Below are positions 1 through 8,211 of a stretch of 17,099 nt of DNA, in pieces (within the stretch, counting starts at the first letter, position 1; every line of letters begins with the position of its first letter). Location of the stretch: assembly GCA_027451305.1 (NCBI GenBank), contig DAIDJQ010000111.1:1-17099 (forward strand), in the 5' to 3' direction. The notes under the pieces were generated by a model. It was not told the origin of the DNA. It was given only the letters and a program-made list of their open reading frames with translations, and did not search any database. This DNA comes from Cellulomonas sp. (GTDB lineage: Bacteria; Actinomycetota; Actinomycetes; Actinomycetales; Cellulomonadaceae). The position numbers were made by a program, and so were the translations under genes.

Positions 1-653
1 CCGAAGATCGCCGGGATCGAGTCGACGGCGAACAGCAGGTCGGCCGAGCCGATCGCCACCATGACGACGAACATCGGGGTGACGAGACGCCGGCCGTCCC
101 GGCGCACCACCAGACGGTCACCGGCGTAGTCCTCCGTCACCGGCAGGAGCCGCCGGGTCAGACGCAGCACCGCGCTCTCGTGGTACTCGGTCTCCTCGTC
201 GCCTCCGCGCAGCTGGGTCCATGCGGTGTAGAGCAGGAACGCACCGAACACGTAGAAGACCCAGCTGACGTTCTGGATGACGGCCGCTCCCAGGAAGATG
301 AAGCCGGTCCGCAGCACCAACGCCACCGTGATGCCGGTCAGCAGCACCTTCTGCTGGTACGGCCTGGGCACGCGGAACGCGGCCACGATCAGGACGAAGA
401 CGAACAGGTTGTCGACCGAGAGGCTCTTCTCGGTGACGTAGCCCGCGAGGTACTCCCCGCCCTTCTCGGCGCCCCACACCCACCAGACGAGCGCACCGAA
501 GACGAGGGCGACGCCGACGTACGCCGCCGACCAGCGGGCGGCCTCCCGCAGTGCGGGCTCGTGCGACGCGCGCACGTGACCGAGGTAGTCGACGGCGAGC
601 ATGACGAGCACGGCGCCGACTGTCAGCGCCCAAACCCAGCCTGGAACGTTCAT
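1..653 (-). CDS. TerC-family integral membrane protein (C-terminus outside window)
   Basis: This is the N-terminal 217 codons of a TerC/Alx-family polytopic membrane protein; the rest lies beyond the left edge. The family includes manganese exporters (E. coli Alx, Bacillus MeeF/MeeY) and proteins named for tellurium resistance. Hydrophobic helices are visible at about residues 4-20, 42-60, 75-92, 103-124, 130-148 and from about 195. Two family signatures with intramembrane acidic residues are present: EKSLSVDNLFVF near residue 75 and GSADLLFAVDSIPAIF near residue 205. The ATG at 653-651 is preceded by GGAGG (664-660) with 6-nt spacing. The gene sits directly behind a yybP-ykoY Mn2+ riboswitch, which favours a manganese export role over tellurite resistance. 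That role is inference from family and leader; the family call is firm. Confidence 0.9.
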   Translation of the reverse strand, partial: MNVPGWVWALTVGAVLVMLAVDYLGHVRASHEPALREAARWSAAYVGVALVFGALVWWVWGAEKGGEYLAGYVTEKSLSVDNLFVFVLIVAAFRVPRPYQQKVLLTGITVALVLRTGFIFLGAAVIQNVSWVFYVFGAFLLYTAWTQLRGGDEETEYHESAVLRLTRRLLPVTEDYAGDRLVVRRDGRRLVTPMFVVMVAIGSADLLFAVDSIPAIF

Positions 654-659
654 GAGTTG

Positions 660-688
660 CCTCCGGTGCACGACGAGATCACCGGAGG
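660..688 (-). promoter_or_regulatory. SD-sequestering hairpin, expression platform of the riboswitch
   Basis: CCUCCGGUG (688-680) pairs perfectly over 9 bp with CACCGGAGG (668-660), leaving an 11-nt loop. The right arm contains the TerC Shine-Dalgarno GGAGG. The left arm is also the 3' strand of aptamer P1 (688-683), so the aptamer and the SD hairpin compete for the same six bases. This predicts a translational ON switch when Mn2+ stabilises P1. Confidence 0.75.
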
Positions 689-797
689 TCTTCTCTGCCG
701 CAGGCCGGGACGAGTCCGAACCTGGACCGACGTCACCGGGCCGGCTTCTTTGGCGACCGTGATGACGATGACGTCGTGGGGAGTACTCCCCTCCGCG
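683..797 (-). promoter_or_regulatory. yybP-ykoY manganese riboswitch aptamer
   Basis: The minus-strand leader of the TerC gene carries the hallmarks of this class: a 5' GGAGUA loop segment (789-784) directly after stem strand CGGAGG (795-790), and a 3' AGAAGACC segment leading into CCUCCG (688-683). These strands close a perfect 6-bp P1. Inside, CGACGUCA (about 775-768) is complementary to UGACGUCG (about 737-730), forming the internal arm. The class is known to bind Mn2+ and to control TerC/Alx and P-type ATPase exporters, so the downstream gene fits. A weak -10-like TACACT lies at 807-802, without a convincing -35. Confidence 0.82.
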
Positions 798-872
798 TAC
801 CAGTGTAGGGGACCCTTGCTTCCACCGTCGCCGGCGTCGGTGCGCAGGTTGGGACCGGCGCCCCGGCGCGGG

Positions 873-2978
873 TCAGGCGGTCGCCGCGTGCATCTGGCGG
901 AGCTCCTTCTTCATGCCGGAGATCTCGTCGCGCAACCGGGCTGCGAGCTCGAACTGCAGCTCCGCGGCCGCGGCGTGCATCTGGTCGGTGAGGTCCTGGA
1001 TCAGGTCGGCCAGCTCCCCGGCGGCTGCACCGACCAGCCGGGTGCGCTCGTCGTGCGGGCCGCGACGCGAACCGAAGCCCGGTACCGGCGCCTTGCCCCG
1101 GCTCGCCTGTCGTCCGGCTCCGCCGAGGAGCTCGGCGGTGTCGGCGTCCTCGCGAGCCAGGAGGTCGGTGATGTCGTTGATCTTCTTGCGCAGCGGAGTG
1201 GGGTCGATACCGTGCGCGAGGTTGTAGGCGACCTGCTTCTCACGGCGACGGTTGGTCTCGTCGATGGCGGTCGCCATCCCGGCTGTGATCCGGTCGGCAT
1301 ACATGTGCACCTCGCCGGAAACGTTGCGAGCGGCGCGCCCGATCGTCTGGATCAGCGACGTCGCCGACCGCAGGAACCCCTCCTTGTCGGCGTCGAGGAT
1401 GGCCACCAGGGAGACCTCCGGCAGGTCCAGCCCTTCGCGGAGCAGGTTGATGCCCACCAGCACGTCGAACTCGCCGAGCCGCAGCTCGCGGAGCAGCTCG
1501 ACGCGCCGCAGCGTGTCCACTTCCGAGTGCAGGTAGCGGACCCGGACACCCTTCTCCAGGAGGTAGTCGGTGAGGTCCTCGGCCATCTTCTTGGTGAGGG
1601 TGGTGACCAGCACCCGCTCGTCGCGCTCCACGCGGTCGCGGATCTCGCCGAGGAGGTCGTCGATCTGGCCCTTGGTCGGCTTGACCACCACCTGCGGGTC
1701 CACCAGACCGGTCGGCCGGATGATCTGCTCCACGACGCCGTCTGACATCGAGAGCTCGTAGCTGCCGGGCGTCGCAGACAGGTACACCGTCTGCCCGATC
1801 CGATCGACGAACTCCTCCCAGCGCAGCGGTCTGTTGTCGACCGCCGAAGGCAGCCGGAAGCCGAAGTCGACCAGGGCGCGCTTGCGGGACATGTCCCCCT
1901 CGAACATCGCCCCGATCTGCGGCACCGTCACGTGCGACTCGTCGATCACCAGGAGGAAGTCCTCCGGGAAGTAGTCGAGCAGCGTGTTGGGCGCGGAACC
2001 GGGCGCGCGCCCGTCGATGTGCCGCGAGTAGTTCTCGATCCCCGAGCAGGAGCCGATCTGCCGCATCATCTCCAGGTCGTAGGTGGTGCGCATGCGCAGC
2101 CGCTGGGCCTCGAGCAGCTTGTTCTGGCGCTCCAGCTCCGCGAGCCGCTGCTCCAGCTCCGCCTCGATCCCGGTGATCGCCCGTTCCATGCGTTCCGGGC
2201 CCGCGACGTAGTGGGTGGCCGGGAACACGTGCACCTGCTGCTCCGACCGCACCACGTCCCCGGTGAGGGGGTGCAGGGTGGCGATCGCCTCGATCTCGTC
2301 CCCGAAGAACTCGATCCGTACGGCCAGCTCCTCGTACACCGGGATGATCTCCACGGTGTCGCCCCGGACCCGGAAGGTGCCGCGTGTGAAAGCCAGGTCG
2401 TTGCGCGTGTACTGCATCGTGACGAACCGGCGCAGCAGCTGGTCGCGGTCCACCTGGTCCCCCACGTTCAGGGTGACCATCCGGTCGACGTACTCCTGCG
2501 GTGTCCCCAGCCCGTAGATGCAGCTCACCGTCGCGACCACGACGACGTCGCGCCGCGTGAGCAACGAGCTGGTCGCCGAGTGCCGCAGCCGCTCCACCTC
2601 GTCGTTGATCGACGAGTCCTTCTCGATGTACGTGTCCGTCTGCGCGATGTACGCCTCGGGCTGGTAGTAGTCGTAGTACGAGACGAAGTACTCGACTGCA
2701 TTGTTCGGCAGCAGCTCGCGGAACTCGGTGGCCAGCTGGGCGGCGAGCGTCTTGTTCGGAGCCATCACCAGGGTCGGACGCTGCACCTGCTCGATCAGCC
2801 ACGCCGTGGTCGCCGACTTGCCGGTGCCTGTCGCGCCGAGCAGGACCACGTCCTTCTCCCCGGCCTTCAGCCGGCGGGTCAGATCGGCGATCGCGGTCGG
2901 CTGGTCGCCGCTCGGGGTGTACTCGGAGATCACCTCGAACGGCGCCACCGTCCGCTGCAGGTCGGTGACGGGACGCAT
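873..2978 (-). CDS. uvrB: UvrABC excinuclease subunit B
   Basis: UvrB is the damage-verifying DNA helicase-like subunit of nucleotide excision repair; it is loaded by UvrA and recruits UvrC. The product is about 701 residues, normal for the family. Visible are the Walker A motif GATGTGKS (about 48-55), the tyrosine-rich beta-hairpin that clamps DNA ([10 protein letters not shown], about 92-101), a DESH Walker B box near residue 340, helicase motif VI (QTIGRAARN) and a C-terminal UVR coiled-coil motif that binds UvrC (last ~45 residues). The start chosen is ATG 2978 because [16 protein letters not shown] is the usual family N-terminus; an in-frame start at 3047 would add 23 residues of no family likeness. 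Upstream SD is weak for either. No actinobacterial LexA box (TCGAAC-N4-GTTCGA) was found just upstream. Confidence 0.96.
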   Translation of the reverse strand: MRPVTDLQRTVAPFEVISEYTPSGDQPTAIADLTRRLKAGEKDVVLLGATGTGKSATTAWLIEQVQRPTLVMAPNKTLAAQLATEFRELLPNNAVEYFVSYYDYYQPEAYIAQTDTYIEKDSSINDEVERLRHSATSSLLTRRDVVVVATVSCIYGLGTPQEYVDRMVTLNVGDQVDRDQLLRRFVTMQYTRNDLAFTRGTFRVRGDTVEIIPVYEELAVRIEFFGDEIEAIATLHPLTGDVVRSEQQVHVFPATHYVAGPERMERAITGIEAELEQRLAELERQNKLLEAQRLRMRTTYDLEMMRQIGSCSGIENYSRHIDGRAPGSAPNTLLDYFPEDFLLVIDESHVTVPQIGAMFEGDMSRKRALVDFGFRLPSAVDNRPLRWEEFVDRIGQTVYLSATPGSYELSMSDGVVEQIIRPTGLVDPQVVVKPTKGQIDDLLGEIRDRVERDERVLVTTLTKKMAEDLTDYLLEKGVRVRYLHSEVDTLRRVELLRELRLGEFDVLVGINLLREGLDLPEVSLVAILDADKEGFLRSATSLIQTIGRAARNVSGEVHMYADRITAGMATAIDETNRRREKQVAYNLAHGIDPTPLRKKINDITDLLAREDADTAELLGGAGRQASRGKAPVPGFGSRRGPHDERTRLVGAAAGELADLIQDLTDQMHAAAAELQFELAARLRDEISGMKKELRQMHAATA

Positions 2979-3056
2979 GGAGCCACCGTACGTCGGGGCA
3001 CCGACAACCTCCTCGGCGCGCGTGAGCGACCCCTGGGCCACGCACACGCGGAGGGT

Positions 3057-3509
3057 TCAGCGCCCGCTGGTGAAGGAGACGACCGAGTAGATGTCCTCCG
3101 CCTGGACGAGCGTCCCGAACCGCTCCATGAACGACTCGTACGCCGAGAAGCCGATCAGCCGCCGGTTCGCCACCGGCACCAGACCGCCGATCCCCGAGTC
3201 CTTCATCGTGAACGACTCGATCGCGGACCGGGCGGTGACCCGGCCGGCGGCGTGCTCGGCCTCCACGCGGAACCGCATGATCTCGCCCGACTCCGGCCGG
3301 GCTAGGTCACGCATGAGGAAGTCCACCCGGGTGGGGGTCCGCCGGCCCACGGTGATCCAGCCCCGGTCGTCCTCCACGCCGCGCGCCGCCACCACTGTCA
3401 GCTCGAGCATCCGAGCGGCGTCGATCATCGACGACGCGACGGACACCGAGGACTTCGACTGCCAGGGCCGTGCTGCCCAACCCCTGGTCCCCACCGACGA
3501 CAAGGCCAC
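3057..3509 (-). CDS. hypothetical protein, 150 residues, between coaE and uvrB
   Basis: I do not recognise this protein. It starts at GTG 3509 behind GGAGG (3518-3514) with a 4-nt gap, which supports the long form; internal Met starts at 3428 and 3410 lack an SD. It has no signal peptide, membrane segment or cysteine. Composition is mixed and globular, with an apparent alternation of short strands and helices (about residues 34-145) and several Arg and Asp/Glu residues. The first ~25 residues look disordered. It ends 78 bp before the chosen uvrB start and on the same strand, so co-transcription with uvrB is possible. Coding reality is supported by the SD and a GC-rich third position in this frame, but no function can be assigned. 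Confidence 0.6.
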   Translation of the reverse strand: MALSSVGTRGWAARPWQSKSSVSVASSMIDAARMLELTVVAARGVEDDRGWITVGRRTPTRVDFLMRDLARPESGEIMRFRVEAEHAAGRVTARSAIESFTMKDSGIGGLVPVANRRLIGFSAYESFMERFGTLVQAEDIYSVVSFTSGR

Positions 3510-3585
3510 AGCGCCTCCAGTCTCATGACGGCCCGCGCGGGGCCGTGGAAGCGCCTTCGCCTCCTGGTCCGTCTATCGGTCGCTC

Positions 3586-3622
3586 GGGACGCGGACTTGC
3601 GTCCGACGGCTGGATTCGTCCC
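3586..3622 (-). terminator. nested hairpin downstream of coaE, possible terminator
   Basis: GGGACG (3586-3591) pairs with CGTCCC (3617-3622), and immediately inside the left arm CGGAC (3592-3596) pairs with GTCCG (3601-3605) around a TTGC loop. No T-tract follows on either strand. It lies 120 bp past the coaE stop in the 225-bp interval 3520-3744, where I see no gene. Confidence 0.3.
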
Positions 3623-3744
3623 GCATCCACCAGGGCCGAGAAGGCGCCACCCGCTGCGAGCGCCCGACGACGAGGCGCCGGCCGCGGCAACGGAACGGCG
3701 CGGCGTGGAAGCCGCCGACGCGTGCCACAGCGAGATGACGACGC

Positions 3745-4398
3745 TCAGGCCCGGTGCTGGTCCTCGGCCTCCGCGAGGTCCGCGTCGTGCTCGGCGTCGC
3801 GCTCGTCGGACAGCCGTGCCCAGAGACGATCCACCTGGTCGCGGAGGTTCTGGTCGGTCCCCGTCCCATCCAGGACCACGTCGGCGACGGCGAGCCGCTC
3901 GTCGTCGCTCGCCTGCGCCGCGACCCGGGCACGAGCCTCGGGCTCCGGCATGCCGCGACCGTTGACCAGTCGATCCAGCCGCAGCTCCTCGGGCGCGTGG
4001 ACCAGGACCACCATGCCGAACGCGTCCGCCTGGCCCGTCTCCACCAGCAGCGGGATGTCGTGCACCACCACCGCATCCCGGTCGAGCGCCGCGGCCGCCG
4101 CCTCGCGCTCGGCCGCGAGCCGCCGCACCTGCGGGTGCACCAGCGCCTCGAGCCGATGCCTCGCTTCGGGATCGTCGAACACGCGCGTGGCGAGCGCCGC
4201 GCGGTCGAGGCTCCCATCAGGACCGACCACGTCGGCTCCGAACGCGTCCACCACCTGCTCCAGGCCCAGGGTGCCGGGCGCGACCACCTCGCGGGCCAAC
4301 GCGTCGGCGTCGACCAGCACCGCCCCCAGCTCGATGAAGCGCCGTGCCGCGACCGACTTGCCTGCCGCGATCCCGCCCGTGAGCCCGATCCTCTGCAT
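3745..4398 (-). CDS. coaE: dephospho-CoA kinase
   Basis: CoaE phosphorylates the 3'-hydroxyl of dephospho-CoA with ATP, the last step of coenzyme A biosynthesis in the cytosol. The 217-residue product begins MQRIGLTGGIAAGKS with the P-loop GGIAAGKS at residues 8-15, followed by the family segment VLVDADALAREVVAPG (about 28-43) that contacts the substrate, and the lid region with HDIPLLVE near residue 113. The C-terminus has a charged Asp/Glu-rich extension of about 20 residues that is variable in the family. ATG 4398 is the only sensible start; the SD is weak. It lies 118 bp downstream of rpsA on the same strand, an order conserved in actinobacteria, with a strong hairpin between them. Confidence 0.95.
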   Translation of the reverse strand: MQRIGLTGGIAAGKSVAARRFIELGAVLVDADALAREVVAPGTLGLEQVVDAFGADVVGPDGSLDRAALATRVFDDPEARHRLEALVHPQVRRLAAEREAAAAALDRDAVVVHDIPLLVETGQADAFGMVVLVHAPEELRLDRLVNGRGMPEPEARARVAAQASDDERLAVADVVLDGTGTDQNLRDQVDRLWARLSDERDAEHDADLAEAEDQHRA

Positions 4399-4464
4399 CA
4401 GCCCATCGTGCCCTGCCGCACACCGCCGTGCGCATCCTGGCGCGAACCCGTGCTGCAGGGACGC

Positions 4465-4500
4465 CGACGGCCGGCCACCCGCAGGGGTGACCGGCCGTCG
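4465..4500 (-). terminator. strong hairpin after rpsA, intrinsic terminator candidate
   Basis: A 16-bp stem (4465-4480 with 4485-4500, a single G-U wobble) closes a 4-nt loop. The outer ten pairs are CGACGGCCGG against CCGGCCGTCG. It starts 17 bp past the rpsA stop. No T-tract follows, as is common for actinobacterial terminators, so attenuation between rpsA and coaE is as likely as full termination. Confidence 0.7.
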
Positions 4501-4516
4501 CGCGGAACCGGACGGA

Positions 4517-5986
4517 TCAGTTGCCGGTCAGCTTCTCCCGCAGTGCAGCCAGCGCCTCGTCGGACGCGAGGGTGCCGGTCGCCTCTTCGGTGGCCGACGA
4601 GTACGAGGTCGGGATCGCGCCGGACGACTCGCCGCCGGTCGCAGCCTCCGCGTCGGCCGCCGCGGCTGCCGCGACCTGCTTGCGGTGCGCCTCCCAGCGG
4701 TCGTGGGCGGCCGCGTACTGGGCCTCCCATGCCTCGCGCTGCGCCTCGTAGCCCTCGAGCCACTCGGACGTCGTCGGGTCGAAGCCCTCGGGGTACTTGT
4801 AGTTGCCCTGCTCGTCGTACTCCGCTGCCATGCCGTACAGGGCCGGGTCGAAGTCCTCCGAGGTCGGGTCGAAGCCCTCGTTGGCCTGCTTGAGCGACAG
4901 CGAGATGCGGCGACGCTCCAGGTCGATGTCGATGACCTTGACGAACACGTCGTCGCCGACCTGGACGACCTGCTCCGGGATCTCCACGTGGCGGACGGCC
5001 AGCTCGGAGATGTGCACCAGGCCCTCGATGCCGTCCTCGACGCGCACGAAGGCACCGAACGGAACCAGCTTGGTGACCTTGCCGGGGACGACCTGGCCGA
5101 TGGCGTGCGTCCGGGCGAACGCCTGCCACGGGTCCTCCTGCGTCGCCTTCAGCGACAGGGAGACACGCTCGCGGTCGAAGTCGACGTCGAGCACCTCGAC
5201 CGTGACCTCCTGGCCGACCTCGACGACCTCGGACGGGTGGTCGATGTGCTTCCAGGACAGCTCGGAGACGTGCACCAGACCGTCGACGCCGCCGAGGTCG
5301 ACGAACGCGCCGAAGTTGACGATCGACGACACGACGCCGGGACGGACCTGGCCCTTCTGCAGCGTCTGCAGGAAGGTCGAGCGGACCTCGGACTGCGTCT
5401 GCTCGAGCCACGCGCGGCGCGACAGGACCACGTTGTTGCGGTTCTTGTCGAGCTCGATGATCTTGGCCTCGATCTCCTTGCCGACGTACGGCTGGAGGTC
5501 GCGGACGCGACGCATCTCGACGAGCGACGCCGGCAGGAAGCCGCGCAGGCCGATGTCGAGGATCAGGCCACCCTTGACCACCTCGATGACGGTGCCGGTG
5601 ACGACGCCGTCCTCCTCCTTGATCTTCTCGATCGTGCCCCAGGCGCGCTCGTACTGTGCGCGCTTCTTGGACAGGATCAGACGACCCTCCTTGTCCTCCT
5701 TCTGGAGGACGAGCGCCTCGACCTCGTCGCCGACCTTGACGACCTCACCGGGGTCCACGTCGTGCTTGATGGACAGCTCGCGGGAGGGGATGACGCCCTC
5801 GGTCTTGTAACCGATGTCGAGCAGGACCTCGTCGCGGTCGACCTTGACGATGATGCCCTCGACGATGTCGCCATCGTTGAAGTACTTGATGGTGGCGTCG
5901 ATCGCGGCCATGAAGTCCTCGGCCGTGCCGATGTCGTTGACCGCGACCTGCTGCGAGGTGGGCTTCGCGGGGGTGGAGATGCTCAT
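4517..5986 (-). CDS. rpsA: 30S ribosomal protein S1
   Basis: S1 binds mRNA leaders and helps place them on the 30S subunit. The 489-residue product has four OB-fold S1 repeats at about residues 38-106, 123-190, 207-276 and 292-361; repeats 3 and 4 show the classic pattern VxxIVNFGAFVDLGG...GLVHVSELS. E. coli S1 has six repeats; four is usual in actinobacteria. After the last repeat is an acidic, aromatic tail with two GFDPT units and an alanine-rich stretch, ending LREKLTGN. The ATG at 5986 begins MSISTPAKPTSQQVAVNDIG, the usual N-terminus. The SD is poor (GGAG about 11 nt upstream); the in-frame extension to 6082 is His-rich and not family-like. It sits between pfkA and coaE on the same strand. 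Confidence 0.97.
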   Translation of the reverse strand: MSISTPAKPTSQQVAVNDIGTAEDFMAAIDATIKYFNDGDIVEGIIVKVDRDEVLLDIGYKTEGVIPSRELSIKHDVDPGEVVKVGDEVEALVLQKEDKEGRLILSKKRAQYERAWGTIEKIKEEDGVVTGTVIEVVKGGLILDIGLRGFLPASLVEMRRVRDLQPYVGKEIEAKIIELDKNRNNVVLSRRAWLEQTQSEVRSTFLQTLQKGQVRPGVVSSIVNFGAFVDLGGVDGLVHVSELSWKHIDHPSEVVEVGQEVTVEVLDVDFDRERVSLSLKATQEDPWQAFARTHAIGQVVPGKVTKLVPFGAFVRVEDGIEGLVHISELAVRHVEIPEQVVQVGDDVFVKVIDIDLERRRISLSLKQANEGFDPTSEDFDPALYGMAAEYDEQGNYKYPEGFDPTTSEWLEGYEAQREAWEAQYAAAHDRWEAHRKQVAAAAAADAEAATGGESSGAIPTSYSSATEEATGTLASDEALAALREKLTGN

Positions 5987-6120
5987 GTAGTGGTGGGCTC
6001 CGATGCGGACAGGAAGTAGTTCGGGCAGATGGATGGAGATGTGGTGATGACCGCCGACCGCCTCCGGACCTTCCACATCCACCGGGGTTATCCAGCGGGT
6101 GAGCAGGCAGCTGGGCGCGC

Positions 6121-6157
6121 GGCACCGCCGTCCACCTTATCGGGCGGACGGCGTGCC
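6121..6157 (-). terminator. hairpin between pfkA and rpsA, terminator candidate
   Basis: GGCAC-C-GCCGTCC (6121-6133) pairs with GGACGGC-GTGCC (6146-6157) over 12 bp with a single bulged base and a 12-nt loop. It is about 50 bp past the pfkA stop, and no T-tract follows. It lies in the 217-bp interval 5987-6203, which must also hold the rpsA leader and possibly its promoter; GATAA-containing -10-like strings occur, but no paired -35 stands out. Confidence 0.4.
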
Positions 6158-6203
6158 GGCCAAGTCGCGCCCGTGCGGGCTGACGGCCTGACGAGCGCGG
6201 TGC

Positions 6204-7229
6204 TCAGGCGAGCGCGCGCGCCACGGCGAGCATCTCGTCCGGCACGTACTTGACCTTCCCCGCGATGTCCGCGATCGGGACAAGGTCGACGCGCTCACCG
6301 TGGATCGCGGTCATCACGTCGGACCGCCCCTCCGTGGCCGCGTCGATCGCCGCCACACCGAACCGGGACGCCAGGATCCGGTCGAAGGCCGTCGGGATGC
6401 CGCCTCGCTGCACGTGCCCGAGCACCGTGACGCGCGTGTCGAACCCGGTGCGCGTCTCGATCTCCGACTTGAGCCGCTCGCCGATGGCGCCCGCGACGAT
6501 CTCGCCGAACTTGCCCACCTCGGTCTCGTAGTGCATCGCCGTGCCCTCGGCCGGGACTGCACCCTCGGCGGCCACCACGATCGAGAAGCTCGCGTGCGCG
6601 CGGTGCCGGTGCTTGAGGAAGCGCACCACCTTCTCGATGTCGAACGGCTGCTCGGGCGCCAGCACGAGCTCGGCACCACCGGCGATGCCGGACGTCACGG
6701 CGATCCAGCCGGCGTGCCGGCCCATCACCTCGACGACCATCACGCGGTTGTGGCTCTCCGCCGTGGTGTGGATCCGGTCGACGGCCTCGGTCGCGATGGT
6801 CACGGCGGTGTCGAAGCCGATCGAGTAGTCGGTGCCCCACACGTCGTTGTCGATCGTCTTGGGGATACCGATGACGTTGATCCCGGCCTCGGAGATCTTG
6901 CTGGCCGCGTCGAGGGTGCCGTCGCCGCCGATGCAGATCAGCGCCTCGATCCGCTCGGCCTCGAGCGTGGCGAGCACCGCCTCGACGCCGCCTTCGTTGC
7001 GGTGCGGGTGGAACCGCGCCGTGCCGAGGAGGGTCCCGCCCGTCGGGAGCACGTTCCGGATGTCCTGGCGGCTGAGGGGCCGGACGTCACCGTCCGCAAC
7101 ACCCTTCCAGCCGTTGCGGAAGCCCACGATCGTGTGACCGTGCTCCCCCTCGCCGCGCTTGACCACCGCACGGATCGCAGCGTTGAGGCCCGGGACGTCG
7201 CCGCCACCGGTCAGCAGTCCGACTCGCAC
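6204..7229 (-). CDS. pfkA: 6-phosphofructokinase, group III (ATP or PPi donor unresolved)
   Basis: This enzyme phosphorylates fructose 6-phosphate to fructose 1,6-bisphosphate in glycolysis. The 341-residue product has the N-terminal GGGDVPGLNA loop (8-17), GGDGT (101-105), the catalytic PKTIDND (123-129) and MGRHAGW for sugar-phosphate binding. Gly104 is the ATP-type residue while Lys124 is the residue common in PPi-dependent enzymes; this combination marks the mixed group III family (TIGR02483-like), whose members use either donor, so the donor cannot be read from sequence. The usual Cys of GGGDCPG is Val12. GTG 7229 is chosen because AAGGAG lies 8 nt upstream; an ATG at 7280 would add 17 non-conserved residues. 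The gene is divergent from the methyltransferase at 7372. Confidence 0.95.
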   Translation of the reverse strand: MRVGLLTGGGDVPGLNAAIRAVVKRGEGEHGHTIVGFRNGWKGVADGDVRPLSRQDIRNVLPTGGTLLGTARFHPHRNEGGVEAVLATLEAERIEALICIGGDGTLDAASKISEAGINVIGIPKTIDNDVWGTDYSIGFDTAVTIATEAVDRIHTTAESHNRVMVVEVMGRHAGWIAVTSGIAGGAELVLAPEQPFDIEKVVRFLKHRHRAHASFSIVVAAEGAVPAEGTAMHYETEVGKFGEIVAGAIGERLKSEIETRTGFDTRVTVLGHVQRGGIPTAFDRILASRFGVAAIDAATEGRSDVMTAIHGERVDLVPIADIAGKVKYVPDEMLAVARALA

Positions 7230-7237
7230 CTGACGTA

Positions 7238-7243
7238 CTCCTT
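7238..7243 (-). promoter_or_regulatory. Shine-Dalgarno that fixes the pfkA start
   Basis: AAGGAG on the minus strand with 8-nt spacing to GTG 7229. It lies inside the longer in-frame ORF, so it decides the start in favour of GTG over the upstream ATG. Confidence 0.75.
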
Positions 7244-7359
7244 CGTTGTCGGGTAACCCCTGCAGATCTGCGGGGGGCACGCCGTCGGGCTCGCCGCGCG
7301 TCCAGCGTAGTCAGGCGCGGCAGCATCCCGACCCGGACCGTCGTCCCGGGTGGGCCCGG

Positions 7360-7365
7360 CAGGAT
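7360..7365 (+). promoter_or_regulatory. -10-like box for leaderless methyltransferase mRNA
   Basis: CAGGAT is followed by GGTCCC and then the GTG start at 7372, so transcription would begin at or next to the start codon. It differs from the TANNNT consensus at the first base but matches the spacing of the boxes before polA and the ANTAR regulator. No SD is convincing. Confidence 0.4.
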
Positions 7366-7371
7366 GGTCCC

Positions 7372-8193
7372 GTGAGCACCGGACCGCAGGACGACGAGAT
7401 CGCCGAGGCGGCGTACCGCGACGTGCCCGACGACCAGGGCGGCCGTGCGGCCCGGGGCTGGTGGGACGCACACGCTCAGGAGTACCTCGACGAGCACGGC
7501 GACTTCCTCGGCGCCGCCGACTTCCTCTGGTGCCCCGAGGGCCTGCGGGAGGCGGACGTCCGGCTGCTCGGCGACCTCGGCGGCGCACGCGTCCTCGAGA
7601 TCGGCGCCGGTGCCGGTCAGTGCTCGCGATGGCTGGCAGCGGCGGGCGTCGCCGTGATCGCCACCGACGTCTCTGCCGGGATGCTGGCGGCCGGATCGAC
7701 GCTCGACGCCTCCGCCGGGCTCCGCGTGCCGAAGGTGCAGGCCGACGCCCGCGCACTTCCGTTCCCGGGCGACACGTTCGACGTGGTGTTCACGGCGTTC
7801 GGCGCGCTGCCGTTCGTGCCGGACCCGCAACGGGTCCACGCCGAGGTCGCGAGGGTCCTGCGGCCGGGCGGTCGCTGGGTGTTCAGCACCACGCACCCGC
7901 TGCGATGGCCCTTCCCGGACGACCCGGGGCGCGGCGGGCTCACGGCCGTGCGGTCCTACTTCGACCGGCGCCCCTACGTGGAGACGGCCGGCGACGGTCG
8001 GGTGCTGTACGCGGAGTACCACCGGACCCTCGGCGAGCTGGTGGCGGACGTCGTCGCCGCCGAACTGGTGATCGACGGCGTGCTCGAGCCGGAGTGGCCA
8101 GCCGGACACACCCGCACGTGGGGCGGATGGGGTCCCGTCCGGGGTGCCCAGCTGCCGGGGACGCTCGTGGTCAGCACCCACCGGCCGGGTTGA
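7372..8193 (+). CDS. class I SAM-dependent methyltransferase
   Basis: The 273-residue product is a Rossmann-fold methyltransferase of the Methyltransf_11/UbiE-like type. Motif I LEIGAGAG is at 75-82, the acidic residue after strand 2 is Asp99 in ATDVSAGML, and motif III/post-III features ADARALPF (124-131), FDVVFTAFGALPFV (136-149) and LRPGGRW follow. The substrate cannot be told; the C-terminal half has a Trp/Gly-rich segment (HTRTWGGWGP) and no membrane helix. GTG 7372 is chosen because it starts MSTGPQDDEI with a promoter-like box at leaderless distance; in-frame upstream sequence to 7246 is Pro/Arg-rich and overlaps the pfkA leader. It converges on polA with 18 bp between stop codons. Confidence 0.88.
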   Translation: MSTGPQDDEIAEAAYRDVPDDQGGRAARGWWDAHAQEYLDEHGDFLGAADFLWCPEGLREADVRLLGDLGGARVLEIGAGAGQCSRWLAAAGVAVIATDVSAGMLAAGSTLDASAGLRVPKVQADARALPFPGDTFDVVFTAFGALPFVPDPQRVHAEVARVLRPGGRWVFSTTHPLRWPFPDDPGRGGLTAVRSYFDRRPYVETAGDGRVLYAEYHRTLGELVADVVAAELVIDGVLEPEWPAGHTRTWGGWGPVRGAQLPGTLVVSTHRPG

Positions 8194-8211
8194 CCGGCAC
8201 CAAGCCCACGA

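Noticed and set aside
2979..3047. Longer uvrB N-terminus from 3047
   Set aside because: The extra 23 residues do not resemble UvrB N-termini and have no better ribosome binding site.
3530..3544. GGCCC/GGGCC palindrome upstream of the 150-residue gene
   Set aside because: Short pure-GC inverted repeats of this size are expected by chance at this base composition.
3470..6019. 849-codon plus-strand open frame
   Set aside because: Antisense to coaE and rpsA; Asp/Leu/Val repeats arise from the reverse complement of rpsA codons.
8184..8200. Small hairpin between the convergent methyltransferase and polA stops
   Set aside because: Only a 5-bp GCCGG/CCGGC stem with a 5-nt loop; too weak in this GC-rich sequence to call a bidirectional terminator.
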